From: JAJKIV01 sp036741775
GTDB lineage: Bacteria; Gemmatimonadota; Gemmatimonadetes; Gemmatimonadales; Gemmatimonadaceae
DNA length: 64,000 nucleotides
Direction of reading: 5' to 3'
NCBI GenBank assembly: GCA_036741775.1
Contig: DAINRQ010000003.1
Coordinates: forward strand, 1-64,000
The first letter of the stretch is position 1. Every line of letters starts with the position of its first letter. Below the pieces are notes generated by a model, which was given only the letters and a program-made list of their open reading frames with translations, made no database searches and was not told the origin of the DNA. This document shows, in pieces, positions 16,258-25,811 of this stretch. A program made the translations under genes and the position numbers.

Positions 16258-18354
16258 ATGTTTCGTGTTCTCGCGGCCGCGGCCGCCGCGGCCGTGGGGT
16301 ATGTCGGGGCGCTCGGGCTGACGCCAGGCCTGTCGGCCGCGCAGACGTGGAACGATGCGCGGACCCGTGCCCTGGTGGAGCGTGCAACGGCCCGCCGTGC
16401 GGCCCAACTCGCCGACACCGCCCTCGTGGACTATCAGGCGTCCGCGCACGGCTACCTGACGTTCCTCGCGCAGCTCGGCGAAGGCTTTCCGGAGCCGCCG
16501 AAAATCGTGAAGGCCGACGAGCTCGCGCTGGAAGTCTATTGGCGTTCGCCGGACCTCAGCAAGCAGCGCATCGTGGGCCGACGCGACACGCTCCTGCTCC
16601 CCACCGACATCAATTACCACCGCGACCACCTCGGAATCGTCCAGAACAACTTCCCGAACATCATCCGCCTCGGGGATGGAGACGAGGTGCGCGACGTGCC
16701 CCACCCGCTCTCCGCGCAGGGGCTGGCGGCGTACGACTACGCGATTAGCGACTCGTTGCGCATTCAACTTCCGGATCGCGCCGTGGACGTGCTCGAAGTG
16801 CGCGTCAAGCCGAAGGACGATCGCGCGGCCGCGGCGGTCGGGGCCGTCTACATCGACCGCGGTGAAGCACAGGTCGTGCGGATGGCGTTCAGCTTCACGC
16901 GCGCGGCGTTGATCGACAAGCAGCTCGAGGACGTCTCGATCGTGCTGGAGAACGCGCTCATCGAGAACCGGTTCTGGCTCCCCCGCCGCCAACAGATCGA
17001 GATCCGCCGCACCGGATCGTGGCTCGATTACCCGGCCCGGGGGATCATTCGCGGTCGTTGGGAGATCTGCTGCTATCAGGTGAACAAGGGCTTTCTGCCC
17101 CAGCAGTTCACAGGACCCGAGATCGTCCAGGCGCCACGCGCCGCCCAGCGCGCGTACCCGTGGAAGGGACGCATTCTCGACTCGCTCCCGGCCGACATCA
17201 GGGCCGCGACCGACGAGGACGTCCGCCGGGTGCAGGAGGAAGCCCGGTCCCTCGTTCGTGCCAGCGCGCTCGCACGGACACGGGAGACGCGCGTGTTGGC
17301 TCGGTCGTTATCGGAGTTCGGTCGCGTCAACCGCGTGGAAGGGTTGGCGATCGGGTTCGGCGTCTCTCGCCGGTTCGGTTCGGGGGTGTTCGGTCGGCTC
17401 TCCGGACGGTACGGCTTCTCGGACCACGAGCCGAAAGGCCAGTTCGGCCTGGGCTGGCAGCGGGCAGACGGCGTGGGTGCCAGTATCCGCGCCTTCCGGA
17501 CGTACCGGGAAGTCGGGGATGAGCCAGAGGCGTCGCTCCTCAAGAACAGCATTGCCGCGCAGGAGTTCGGCAGCGACTATACGGACCCCTATGACGTTCG
17601 AGGAGTGGCACTTACCCTCGAGCTTGGGCGGCAGTTCGGCGGCCGGTGGAGGCTCGATGCGGGGTACGAGTGGCAGGACCCGCTCGAGGTGAACGCGATG
17701 CCCGCACGTGGCGATTACGAGCCGACAATCGCTGCAGCGAAGCTGAGGGGACCGCGCGCGGTGCTGACGTACGACCGTCCCACCGCCCTTGCGGCAGGTG
17801 GGGCCGAAGTGCGTCTCTTCGGCGAGGCGCGGGTGGGCCGTATGTCGGTTGGCGTCCCTCCCTTTTGGATCACGGCGCGCGAGTTTGGACGCGTCGCGAT
17901 GTCGGCGCATGTAGAGCGACCCTTCGGTGCGATTCGGCTGGTCGGACGGACGTCGGCGGCGGTCGGGATCGGCTCTGACCTTCCGCCTCAGGAGTTCGTC
18001 TATTTCGGCGGGCCGACGACGGCGCCTGGATACGAGTTCCACGAACTGGTGGGGCGGATCGGGGGGAGTCAGCGGCTCGAGGCATGGCTTCCGATTCCGT
18101 TCTTCGCGCTCTCGCTCGGGCGCTACGGACACACCGGAAGGTCCGCCACGCTCGCCCCGTTTTTCCACTCCGCATACATCGCTCGGCTCGATACGCCTTC
18201 TCCGGGTCAGCGCCCGGTAGGATGGTATCCGTCGGTCGGGGTCGGCCTCCTCACGGTATTCGACCTGCTCCGATTCGATGTCGCGAAGGGCGTGCGTGAC
18301 GGACGGTGGTCGTTCTCCGTCGACGTAATTAGAGATTTCTGGCCGATCCTGTAA
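16258..18354 (+). CDS. outer-membrane beta-barrel protein with LolA-like N-terminal region
   Basis: This 698-residue protein has a signal peptide (MFRVLA, Ala-rich core, cut near SAAQT). Residues about 30-270 have the beta-rich, amphipathic look of LolA-like periplasmic domains, and an alpha-helical linker follows. The rest (about 330-698) is a run of amphipathic strands like the surface-antigen barrel of Omp85/DUF5686-type proteins, ending in FWPIL. I do not recognise a named family. Start ATG 16258 is chosen because it begins the signal peptide; an upstream in-frame ATG at 16231 adds nine residues that spoil it. The pilB-like gene follows 17 bp after the stop. Confidence 0.75.
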   Translation: MFRVLAAAAAAAVGYVGALGLTPGLSAAQTWNDARTRALVERATARRAAQLADTALVDYQASAHGYLTFLAQLGEGFPEPPKIVKADELALEVYWRSPDLSKQRIVGRRDTLLLPTDINYHRDHLGIVQNNFPNIIRLGDGDEVRDVPHPLSAQGLAAYDYAISDSLRIQLPDRAVDVLEVRVKPKDDRAAAAVGAVYIDRGEAQVVRMAFSFTRAALIDKQLEDVSIVLENALIENRFWLPRRQQIEIRRTGSWLDYPARGIIRGRWEICCYQVNKGFLPQQFTGPEIVQAPRAAQRAYPWKGRILDSLPADIRAATDEDVRRVQEEARSLVRASALARTRETRVLARSLSEFGRVNRVEGLAIGFGVSRRFGSGVFGRLSGRYGFSDHEPKGQFGLGWQRADGVGASIRAFRTYREVGDEPEASLLKNSIAAQEFGSDYTDPYDVRGVALTLELGRQFGGRWRLDAGYEWQDPLEVNAMPARGDYEPTIAAAKLRGPRAVLTYDRPTALAAGGAEVRLFGEARVGRMSVGVPPFWITAREFGRVAMSAHVERPFGAIRLVGRTSAAVGIGSDLPPQEFVYFGGPTTAPGYEFHELVGRIGGSQRLEAWLPIPFFALSLGRYGHTGRSATLAPFFHSAYIARLDTPSPGQRPVGWYPSVGVGLLTVFDLLRFDVAKGVRDGRWSFSVDVIRDFWPIL

Positions 18355-18371
18355 AACCGACCCGCATTACC

Positions 18372-20618
18372 ATGGCCCACCGCCCGGTGCGCGACGAATG
18401 GCTGCTCCCGACCCTCGAGGGGCTAGTCGCGCGCGACGCGTTCGAGCAGCTGAAGCAACAGGAACCCGAGAGCTACTGGGATGCTGCCGTGCGCGGCGGC
18501 ACCATCGCTGACGACGCGATCCTCCAGGCGCTCGCGTCGCGCTTCCGCATGAAGGTGGCAGACCTCTCGGCCGTGACCACACAGGCGCGCGAGCTCGTGC
18601 CGGAGTCACTCGCGCGCAAGTATCGCATCGTGCCGCTCGCGGCCTCGGACTCGGCGCTCGACATCGCGACGGCGGACCCGCACGATCTCGATTGCGAGCG
18701 GACGCTCGCGTTCGCGACGGGTCGCACCGTGCGCATGCACCTGGCCGCGCCGTCGGCGATCAGCGCGCGGATCGACGAGCTATATCAGCCCGAGAGCGCA
18801 GTCGAGAAAATCCTCGAGGGGGTCACGGGCCGGTACGACATCGACACGATCAGCGAAAGCGGTGACGACGAGGACTTCAACCTCTCGGCGGACCGGGCGT
18901 CCGAGCGTCCCGTCATTCGACTCGTCGACCACATCATCGCCGAAGCGATCACGACGCGCGCGAGCGACATCCACCTCGAGCCCGAAGAGGGTGGGGTGGC
19001 CGTACGCTATCGCATCGACGGCGTGCTGCGTGACACGATGACGCTGCCGCGGCCAGCCGGGTTGCCGCTCGTGTCACGCATCAAGATCATGGCGCAGATG
19101 GACATCGCCGATCGCCTCCGCCCGCAGGATGGGCGAGCACGCGTGTCGGTGAATGGCTCGCGCGTGGATCTTCGCGTGTCGACGCTGCCGGCGTCGTACG
19201 GCGAGAAGGTCGTCATTCGAATTCTCGACAGCCGCGCGACCGTGCTGTCGATCGATGGACTGGGGCTCATGCCCGACGAGTCCAGGCGGCTCGATGAGCT
19301 CATGAACCTGCGTGAGGGGATCGTGCTCGTGACCGGTCCCACAGGGTCCGGGAAGACGACCACGCTGTACTCCGCACTCCGACAGATCCAGCAGCGGGCC
19401 GTCAACATCGTCACGGTCGAGGATCCCGTGGAGTACAAGCTCCAGGGGATCGTGCAGGTGCAGGTCAACGAGAAGGCCGGACTCAACTTCGCGAATGCGC
19501 TGCGCTCGATTCTCCGCCAGGATCCCGACGTCATCCTCGTTGGTGAGATCCGCGACAAGGAGACAGCGGCCATCGCCGTGCAGGCGTCGCTCACGGGCCA
19601 CCTCGTGCTGTCGACGTTGCACACGATCGACGCGGCGAGCTCGATCGCGCGCCTCGTGGACATCGGCATCGACCCCTACAAGATCGCCGCGGCGCTCAAG
19701 GGCGTCGTGGCGCAGCGACTTCTTCGCCGCCTCTGCCCGTCGTGCAAACAACCATCCACGGAGCATGTGTCGGAGCGGATGCGTCGTTGGCTGCCGCACG
19801 GGATGACGCTGTACAAGGCGATCGGGTGCGCCGAGTGCGTGCAAACCGGCTATCGCGGCCGGATGGCCGTGATGGAAGTGTTGACCGTGAGCTCGGACAT
19901 CGAGCGGCTGATCGCGAAGGCCGAGACGGCCGACGTCGTCGCCGAGGCGGCGCGGGCGGACGGGATGAAGACGCTCTGGGAGTCCGGCATCGAGCACGTG
20001 CGCGCCGGCATTACGTCGCTCGACGAGCTGCTCCGGGTGGTCGAGCCACCGGTCGAAACCCCCGTTCGGCGCTCCCGGTCCACCCGCGAGAACGGCGTGG
20101 ACGCGGGGCGAGGGCGCACCGATGCGCCGGGTCGCGCGCCAGCGCAAACGCCCCCGCGCGCCAGCGCCGTCAAGTCGGCGTCGAGTGCCCTGCCGGACGA
20201 CGCGCTGCAGCTGCTTGATGACCTGTTCGACGAGACCTTCAACGCGAAGAAGACGGTACTGCTCGTCGAGGATGAGGAGCCGCTGCGCCGCGTGCTCCGT
20301 GACCTGCTGGAGCGCGAGGGCTTCACGGTAGTGGAGGCGGCTGATGGTGTGGAGGCGCTCGACGAAGTGGACCGCAGTGCGCCTGACGTGCTGGTGCTCG
20401 ACCTGAACCTGCCGCGGCTCGACGGCTACGGCGTCCTGAGTCACCTCCGCGCGCGGCCGTCCACGGCGAAGCTTCCCGTCATCGTGCTCACGGCAAAGGG
20501 CGATGAGGAGAACGAAGTGCGCGTGTTCGAGAACGGGGCGAACGATTTTCTGACGAAGCCATTCCGTCCGCGCGCGTTGAGCGCGCGACTGAGAGCGCTC
20601 CTCAAGCTGAAAGCGTAG
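18372..20618 (+). CDS. PilB/GspE-type secretion ATPase fused to a C-terminal receiver domain
   Basis: The protein is 748 residues. The N-terminal GspE_N-like domain (about 1-140) and the ATPase domain (about 175-560) are complete. Motifs are Walker A GPTGSGKTT (322-330), Asp box VEDPVEY, Walker B ILVGEIRDKETA (388-399), HLVLSTLHT and a zinc tetracysteine (C455, C458, C486, C489). A Pro/Arg/Ala-rich linker (about 560-620) leads to a receiver domain (about 626-748) with E633-D634, phosphoacceptor D677 and K729. Such ATPases drive type IV pilus or type II secretion assembly; usual members are about 560-570 residues and end before the receiver. No other pil/gsp gene is in the window. Confidence 0.92.
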   Translation: MAHRPVRDEWLLPTLEGLVARDAFEQLKQQEPESYWDAAVRGGTIADDAILQALASRFRMKVADLSAVTTQARELVPESLARKYRIVPLAASDSALDIATADPHDLDCERTLAFATGRTVRMHLAAPSAISARIDELYQPESAVEKILEGVTGRYDIDTISESGDDEDFNLSADRASERPVIRLVDHIIAEAITTRASDIHLEPEEGGVAVRYRIDGVLRDTMTLPRPAGLPLVSRIKIMAQMDIADRLRPQDGRARVSVNGSRVDLRVSTLPASYGEKVVIRILDSRATVLSIDGLGLMPDESRRLDELMNLREGIVLVTGPTGSGKTTTLYSALRQIQQRAVNIVTVEDPVEYKLQGIVQVQVNEKAGLNFANALRSILRQDPDVILVGEIRDKETAAIAVQASLTGHLVLSTLHTIDAASSIARLVDIGIDPYKIAAALKGVVAQRLLRRLCPSCKQPSTEHVSERMRRWLPHGMTLYKAIGCAECVQTGYRGRMAVMEVLTVSSDIERLIAKAETADVVAEAARADGMKTLWESGIEHVRAGITSLDELLRVVEPPVETPVRRSRSTRENGVDAGRGRTDAPGRAPAQTPPRASAVKSASSALPDDALQLLDDLFDETFNAKKTVLLVEDEEPLRRVLRDLLEREGFTVVEAADGVEALDEVDRSAPDVLVLDLNLPRLDGYGVLSHLRARPSTAKLPVIVLTAKGDEENEVRVFENGANDFLTKPFRPRALSARLRALLKLKA

Positions 20619-20631
20619 CGCGTACGCGCGC

Positions 20632-21096
20632 ATGACCGATCTCCGTGTCGGCGTCGTCGATGTGTACGTCGTTCGGCCGTATCGCGACGAGTGGCTGGTG
20701 CTGGTGCTCCGCCGCGCGGCTGGCACGCGCTGTCCGGGCTCCTGGGAGGCCGTACACGGCCGCATCGAGCCCGACGAGCGCCCGGAGGGCGCCGCAGTAC
20801 GCGAGGTCCGTGAGGAGACGGGCCTCGAGGTAGACCGCCTCTACAACATCACGTGTCAGCCGTTCTACCTGCATCGCGCTGGCGTGGTGCAGGTGGCGGT
20901 CGTCTTCGCGGCCTTCGTAACCGAGACCGCCGAAGTCGCGATCGGCGCCGAGCACGAGGCGTACGAGTGGCTATCGTTCGCCGAGGCGGCTACGCGGTTC
21001 ACCTGGCCTCGCGAGCGGGAGGCACTCGCTCACATCCAGATCTTATTGGGTGGCGGAGACGCGGGTCCGGCTGAGGATGTCCTCCGCGTGATCTGA
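20632..21096 (+). CDS. Nudix hydrolase
   Basis: This 154-residue protein has a full Nudix box (G-x5-E-x7-REVREETGL, about residues 43-65), with the GRIEPDE start and the catalytic EExG glutamates. The rest matches the small single-domain Nudix fold. The substrate is not predictable; members hydrolyse nucleoside diphosphates linked to a moiety X, including 8-oxo-dGTP and Ap4A. The gene starts 13 nt after the PilB-receiver gene, so it may be cotranscribed, though no functional tie is known to me. Confidence 0.9.
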   Translation: MTDLRVGVVDVYVVRPYRDEWLVLVLRRAAGTRCPGSWEAVHGRIEPDERPEGAAVREVREETGLEVDRLYNITCQPFYLHRAGVVQVAVVFAAFVTETAEVAIGAEHEAYEWLSFAEAATRFTWPREREALAHIQILLGGGDAGPAEDVLRVI

Positions 21097-21394
21097 AGCT
21101 GCCGAGCTCAGGCGCGAGTTCGGTCGCGGTCGCGTTGACCGAAGGATCCGGAAACAATGTCGTGACGGGCCCATCTGCGGTCCCGGTCTTGCAACAGCCG
21201 GCCACGAGTTTTTTTCGTCTGGAACCAACCGAAACGCGCGGCACCCGAGCGGCGGTCAACTGCCCTCGGTCAGGACGAAATCCCGCCTTTTTGGTAGCGG
21301 CGTGAGTCGGAACGACGCCCTGATCGCGATTTCCTGTCCTGGCCGAGACGTTTGGCGTGTGGTGTGCTCGACGGCTCGCTAGGGGGAAAGAATC
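21097..21394. other. 298-bp intergenic region before the polysaccharide cluster
   Basis: No gene is supported here. Two short T runs are present (about 21209-21215 and 21283-21287). An imperfect GC stem (CCGAGCGGC/GCCCTCGG, about 21247-21272) lies ahead of the second, so a terminator for the Nudix gene is possible but not clean. The region immediately before 21395 holds a good ribosome-binding site (AGGGGGAAAG). I found no convincing promoter. Confidence 0.45.
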
Positions 21395-22429
21395 GTGGAA
21401 TCTGGACTTGTCTCGATACGGAGCGGCCCGTTGACAACGCGCGCCCATCGTCGCGCGCTGGTCACTGGTGGAACCGGTTTCACCGGTTCCCACCTCGTGC
21501 GATCACTGTTGGCGGACGGGTACGACGTACGCGTCGTGAGCCGCAAGCGTGAGCGAGCGATGGCAACGCTCGGGGACAGCGTGGACGTCATCGAGGGTGA
21601 CTTGGCAGACCCGGGGGTGGCGACTCGCGCGGTCGCCGGGTGCGGCACCGTTTACCACCTCGCGGCGGCGTTTCGAGAGCCGGGGATCAAGCCTCGGCGG
21701 TACCGCGAAGTGCACGTGGACGCGACGAAGCACCTGCTCGAGGCCGCTAAGGCCGAGGGGGTAGAACGGATCGTCCACTGTAGTACGATGGGGGTGCACG
21801 GTCATGTGAGGAACCCGCCCGCCGACGAGACGTCACCCTTCGCGCCCGGCGACATCTACCAGGAAACGAAGGCCGAAGGCGAGCGGCTGGCGCTCGAGCT
21901 CCAGCGAAAATACGGGCTCCCGCTGACGGTGGTACGCCCGACGGGAATCTACGGGCCCGGCGATCTTCGGCTTCTCAAGTTGTTCCGCCCGATCGCCCGC
22001 CGGCGGTTCGTGATGGTCGGGTCTGGCGAGGTCTTCTTCCACATGGTGCACGTCCGTGATCTCGTGCAGGGGCTTCGGCTCCTCGCGACGAGCGATGCGG
22101 CCATCGGAGAGACGTTCATCATCGGCGGCGAGGAGTATTGCACCGTGCGAGAGCTCGTGACGCGAATCGCGCGCGTGTGGGGCGTCGCCGCACCGAGCCT
22201 TCGCGTTCCGGCGTGGCCGCTCTACGCGGCTGGTGCGTTGTGCGAGGCGGTGACCATTCCGTTCGGGATCAATCCGCCGCTGTACCGACGGCGGGTGGCC
22301 TTCTTCACCCGGAGTCGCGCGTTCCGCATCGACAAGGCGAAGCGCCTCCTCGGGTACCGACCGACCGTCCCGCTGCAGGCCGGGCTCGCGGAAACCGCGG
22401 CGTGGTATCGCTCGAGCGGCTACGTCTGA
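21395..22429 (+). CDS. NAD-dependent epimerase/dehydratase (extended SDR)
   Basis: This 344-residue extended short-chain dehydrogenase has a glycine-rich NAD(P) motif TGGTGFTGSHL near residue 24, the DLADP segment binding the adenine, a Ser in CSTMGVHG and the Tyr-Lys pair in YQETK. The fold fits sugar-nucleotide epimerases or reductases acting in surface polysaccharide synthesis. It starts with GTG at 21395 behind a strong AGGGGGAAAG. Its stop overlaps the next start by one base (TGATG), so it leads a plus-strand operon of four genes. The exact substrate is not evident. Confidence 0.87.
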   Translation: MESGLVSIRSGPLTTRAHRRALVTGGTGFTGSHLVRSLLADGYDVRVVSRKRERAMATLGDSVDVIEGDLADPGVATRAVAGCGTVYHLAAAFREPGIKPRRYREVHVDATKHLLEAAKAEGVERIVHCSTMGVHGHVRNPPADETSPFAPGDIYQETKAEGERLALELQRKYGLPLTVVRPTGIYGPGDLRLLKLFRPIARRRFVMVGSGEVFFHMVHVRDLVQGLRLLATSDAAIGETFIIGGEEYCTVRELVTRIARVWGVAAPSLRVPAWPLYAAGALCEAVTIPFGINPPLYRRRVAFFTRSRAFRIDKAKRLLGYRPTVPLQAGLAETAAWYRSSGYV

Positions 22430-23613
22430 TGGCGGCACAGAACGGAACGCGCCACGCCGGGTGTCCGGTGAACGTCCTCATTGCGTGCGACCACATCGAC
22501 TTCGACGGGGCGCTGCATGGCGGCGGCCGGCAGCTGATCGAGCTCACGCGCGGGCTCGACCGCGCGCGCGTGGAGCCGACCGTTTGCGTGCTGCGGCGTG
22601 AGAGCGCCCTCGGTGCCGCGCTCCGCGAGGAAGGGTTGCCGTTTCGCTTCTTCGGCGACGCCCGGTACAACCCCGCGTCGCTCGCGAAGTTCCTGCGCAC
22701 CATCCGCGAGCGGCACATTGACGTGCTGCACGTGACGGATTTCGGCGCGTCCACGTTAGGCAGGATCGCGGGGCGACTCACCGGCCTGCCCGTCATCGTG
22801 CAGGTGATCTCACATCACAGCCCGTTACAGCCGCGCGGGTATCCGCGGGTTGCGGAACTGGCCTACCGCGCGCTCGCGCCCAGTACCGCCCGCGCGCTGG
22901 CGATCAGCTCGAGCGTGAAGGAGTTCGCCGTGCGCCGCATGGGGTTTCGGCCCGACGACGTCGAAGTGCTCGGCTACCCCCTCCCGCGTCACTCCTGGCA
23001 GGAGCCCACGCAACGTGAGGTCCGAGAGGTTCGCCAGCGTCACGGTATCGCAGACGCTGACCTCGTGGTCGGCGCCGTCACGCGGTTCTTCGCCGCGAAG
23101 GGCATTGGATACCTCGTCGAGGGGTTCGCGCGCGTCGTGCGCGAGGTGCCGCGAGCACGGCTGCTGCTCGTGGGGGCCGGCCCGGATGAGGCAAAGCTCC
23201 GGGCGAGCGTGGAATGCCTGGGGCTTGGCGACCGCGTCGTGTTCGCCGGATTCCGGCGCGACGCGCACTGCTATGTCGGCACGTTCGCCGTCGCCGTCGT
23301 TCCGTCGCTCGAGGAAGGCTTCGGGCTCGTCGCACTCGAGGCGCAGGCGCTCGGTGTGCCGGTAGTCGCGTCGCGCGTCGGCGGCCTCCCCGACGTGGTG
23401 GCGGACGGCAAGAGCGGCCTGCTCGTGGAGCCGGCGGACTCCGATGCCCTCGCGACCGCGATCGTGTCCCTCCTGAACGACGACGCGACGCGGGCGCGGA
23501 TGCATCACGCCGCGCGACGTCAGGCGCAGCGGTTCTCCTTGGATGCGTACGTGGAGCGCCTGACGACGCTCTACCATGAGCTGGCCCGACCGGCACAACG
23601 GCGCGCGAGCTGA
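22429..23613 (+). CDS. glycosyltransferase family 4
   Basis: This is a 394-residue GT-B retaining glycosyltransferase. The N-terminal Rossmann half begins at VNVLIACDHIDFDGALHGGG. The C-terminal half carries GAVTRFFAAKGIGYLVEGF, the EEGFGLVALEAQALGVPVV donor-binding motif with its two glutamates, and a GLLVEPAD loop. It is probably membrane-associated at the cytoplasmic face and adds a sugar to a lipid-linked glycan. The start ATG 22429 overlaps the epimerase stop; the longer frame from 22138 is antisense-type extension into the epimerase gene. The MocA-epimerase fusion follows 20 nt later. Confidence 0.92.
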   Translation: MAAQNGTRHAGCPVNVLIACDHIDFDGALHGGGRQLIELTRGLDRARVEPTVCVLRRESALGAALREEGLPFRFFGDARYNPASLAKFLRTIRERHIDVLHVTDFGASTLGRIAGRLTGLPVIVQVISHHSPLQPRGYPRVAELAYRALAPSTARALAISSSVKEFAVRRMGFRPDDVEVLGYPLPRHSWQEPTQREVREVRQRHGIADADLVVGAVTRFFAAKGIGYLVEGFARVVREVPRARLLLVGAGPDEAKLRASVECLGLGDRVVFAGFRRDAHCYVGTFAVAVVPSLEEGFGLVALEAQALGVPVVASRVGGLPDVVADGKSGLLVEPADSDALATAIVSLLNDDATRARMHHAARRQAQRFSLDAYVERLTTLYHELARPAQRRAS

Positions 23614-23633
23614 TTGGGAAGCACGACCCTGAG

Positions 23634-25811
23634 GTGCCGGTGATCGATCGACCCTTCGGACCCAGCCCACTGCACGTCGGAATCGTCGGCGCCGGCATGA
23701 TCTCCGACGTCCACGTGCGCGGGCTGCGACGCATCCCGGGGGTCTCGGTCGTCGGCATCGCGGACGCGGACCGACGTCGCGCGCAGGCGAAGGGGCAGGC
23801 GTTAGGCATCCCGGGGGTGTTCTCGAGCGCGCGTGACCTCCTGCGCGAGGCTGCGCCCCAGGTGGTGCACGTGCTCACGCCGCCGTTCACGCACGGTGAC
23901 ACCTGCGTCGAGCTGCTGGAGGCCGGGGCACACGTGTACGTCGAGAAGCCGATGGCGATGGCGCTCGCCGACTGCGATCGCATGATCGCCGCGGCCGACC
24001 GGACCGGACGAGCATTGTGCGTCGGACACTGTACGGTGTTCGATCCGCTGGTCCAGCGGGCGCTCGCGCTCGTTGAGGGCGGTGAGTTGGGCGAGGTCGT
24101 TCACGCGACCGCCGTGTACTGCTTCGACACCAAGCGGATTCCCGGTTACCGCAACAAATCGTGGTACCGCCAGCTTCCCGGTGGATTCGTGGAGGACCTG
24201 GCGGCACACCCCGCCGCCCTCCTGCTTCGCGTCCTCGGCCCCGCGTCGGACATTCGGGCGGTTCGCGACGCGCGCCGGGACGACAGCGGTGTCAGCGGTG
24301 TCACCGCTGTCGTGAGCGCGGCACGTGGCACCGGCACCCTCGTCGTGTCCCTCGACGCCCGGCCCGAGGACGTCAGCCTCGAGGTGCGGTGCACGCGAGG
24401 GACCGTGGCCGTCAACCTGACGACGATGGCGATGACCGTGCAGCGCGAGCGCGGGCTGCCGAAGAAGGTCGCTCATGGACTCCGCAGCATGGAGTCGGCC
24501 GCGCAGATCGTCGGGCAAACGATGGGCTCGACGGCACAGGTACTGATGGGTCGGCGCGATACGACGAAGGGGATTCACAGCCTCATCCACGCGTTCTATG
24601 AGGCACTGCGCGGCGGACGGCGCCCCCCTGTCGATGGCCGAGCCGGGCGCGAGGCGGTTGCGCTCCTCAGAACGATCTGGCCCGAATCCGAGTCGCCCGT
24701 TGGACGGCCGGGTCGTCGAGTCCTGCGGGCAGCGGCATCGGGCCGCGACCACGTTCCGCGCGCGGAGCCGCCGCTGCGCGCGCTCGTGACCGGTGCCACG
24801 GGGTTCATCGGGACTCACCTCGTTCGCGCGCTCGCCGATCGCGGCGTGCAGGTTCGCGCCCTCGCCCGCACCGAGGCACGCGGAGCGCGCCTCCTGCGAC
24901 GCGACATCGAGGTGGTGGTCGGCGACTTCGCGGACCCCGAGGTAATCGACGGCCTCGCCACGGACATCGACGTGATCTTTCACCTCGCGTCGGTCATGAC
25001 GGGGCCCGGCGACGATTTCGAGCGCGTCGACATCGACGGGTCGCGTCGTCTCATCGAGGAAGCCAAGCGCGCTGGTGCGCGACGCATCGTATTCACGAGC
25101 ACCATGGGCGCCTACGCACTCGGTGACCTCCGCGACGGGGCACGCGTGACGGAGGAGATGATCGACGTGCCGGAACGCGTCGGTCACTACTCGAGGGCGA
25201 AGCTCCTCATCGAGCGGATGCTGATGGAGGCGCACGACGCCGGCGCGCTCGAAGCGGTGATCGTCCGACCGGGCCTCGTGTTCGGCCCGGGTCTGAGTCC
25301 ATACTTGACGCATCTGCCGCATCTGGGATCGCTTCGCGGCGATCGTTACGTCGTCTTCGGTGATGGCGAGGTGCCATTGCAGCTGACGTATGTCGAGAAC
25401 ACGGTGGACGCGCTCTGGTTGTGCGCCACGCGCGCCGACGCCGCGGGGCAGACGTTCACCATCATCGACGAGGAGCTGCCGACGCAGCGCGAGTTCGTGC
25501 GCCGCCTCGCCGAGCTCACCGGGCGCCCGCTTCGCGTGACGGCCATTCCGCGGCCGATTGCCTACGCCCTCGGGCTCGGCGTGGAGACCGCGGCGCGGCT
25601 CACGAAGCGAAAACCGCCCACGACGCGCCGACTGCTCCTCGGCAAGACGACCAAGCTCGCGTTCGATTGTTCGCGCGCCGCCCGCGTCCTGGGGTGGCGC
25701 CCGGCCGTCTCGTGGGAGGAAGGGCTGCGCCGCGCCGTCGTATGGGCGAACGAGGAAGGAACACATAACGGGGCAGGGCGGCATGTCCCGGCCGTCATGG
25801 CCACACGGTGA
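23634..25811 (+). CDS. fusion of Gfo/Idh/MocA oxidoreductase and NAD-dependent epimerase
   Basis: This 725-residue two-enzyme fusion has a Gfo/Idh/MocA dehydrogenase at residues about 10-365: nucleotide motif GIVGAGMISDVH, YVEKPMAM with the catalytic EKP lysine, and GHCTVFDP. After a short Arg/Pro-rich linker (about 365-380) comes an extended SDR (about 382-715) with TGATGFIGTHL, STMGAYAL and the YSRAK Tyr-Lys pair. The two families often act in succession on one nucleotide sugar, such as oxidation at C3 followed by rearrangement. The start is GTG 23634. The FkbM gene overlaps its stop by 4 nt. Confidence 0.9.
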   Translation: MPVIDRPFGPSPLHVGIVGAGMISDVHVRGLRRIPGVSVVGIADADRRRAQAKGQALGIPGVFSSARDLLREAAPQVVHVLTPPFTHGDTCVELLEAGAHVYVEKPMAMALADCDRMIAAADRTGRALCVGHCTVFDPLVQRALALVEGGELGEVVHATAVYCFDTKRIPGYRNKSWYRQLPGGFVEDLAAHPAALLLRVLGPASDIRAVRDARRDDSGVSGVTAVVSAARGTGTLVVSLDARPEDVSLEVRCTRGTVAVNLTTMAMTVQRERGLPKKVAHGLRSMESAAQIVGQTMGSTAQVLMGRRDTTKGIHSLIHAFYEALRGGRRPPVDGRAGREAVALLRTIWPESESPVGRPGRRVLRAAASGRDHVPRAEPPLRALVTGATGFIGTHLVRALADRGVQVRALARTEARGARLLRRDIEVVVGDFADPEVIDGLATDIDVIFHLASVMTGPGDDFERVDIDGSRRLIEEAKRAGARRIVFTSTMGAYALGDLRDGARVTEEMIDVPERVGHYSRAKLLIERMLMEAHDAGALEAVIVRPGLVFGPGLSPYLTHLPHLGSLRGDRYVVFGDGEVPLQLTYVENTVDALWLCATRADAAGQTFTIIDEELPTQREFVRRLAELTGRPLRVTAIPRPIAYALGLGVETAARLTKRKPPTTRRLLLGKTTKLAFDCSRAARVLGWRPAVSWEEGLRRAVVWANEEGTHNGAGRHVPAVMATR

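Noticed and set aside
23802..25784. 660-codon minus-strand frame
   Set aside because: Antisense shadow of the MocA-epimerase fusion, no motifs.
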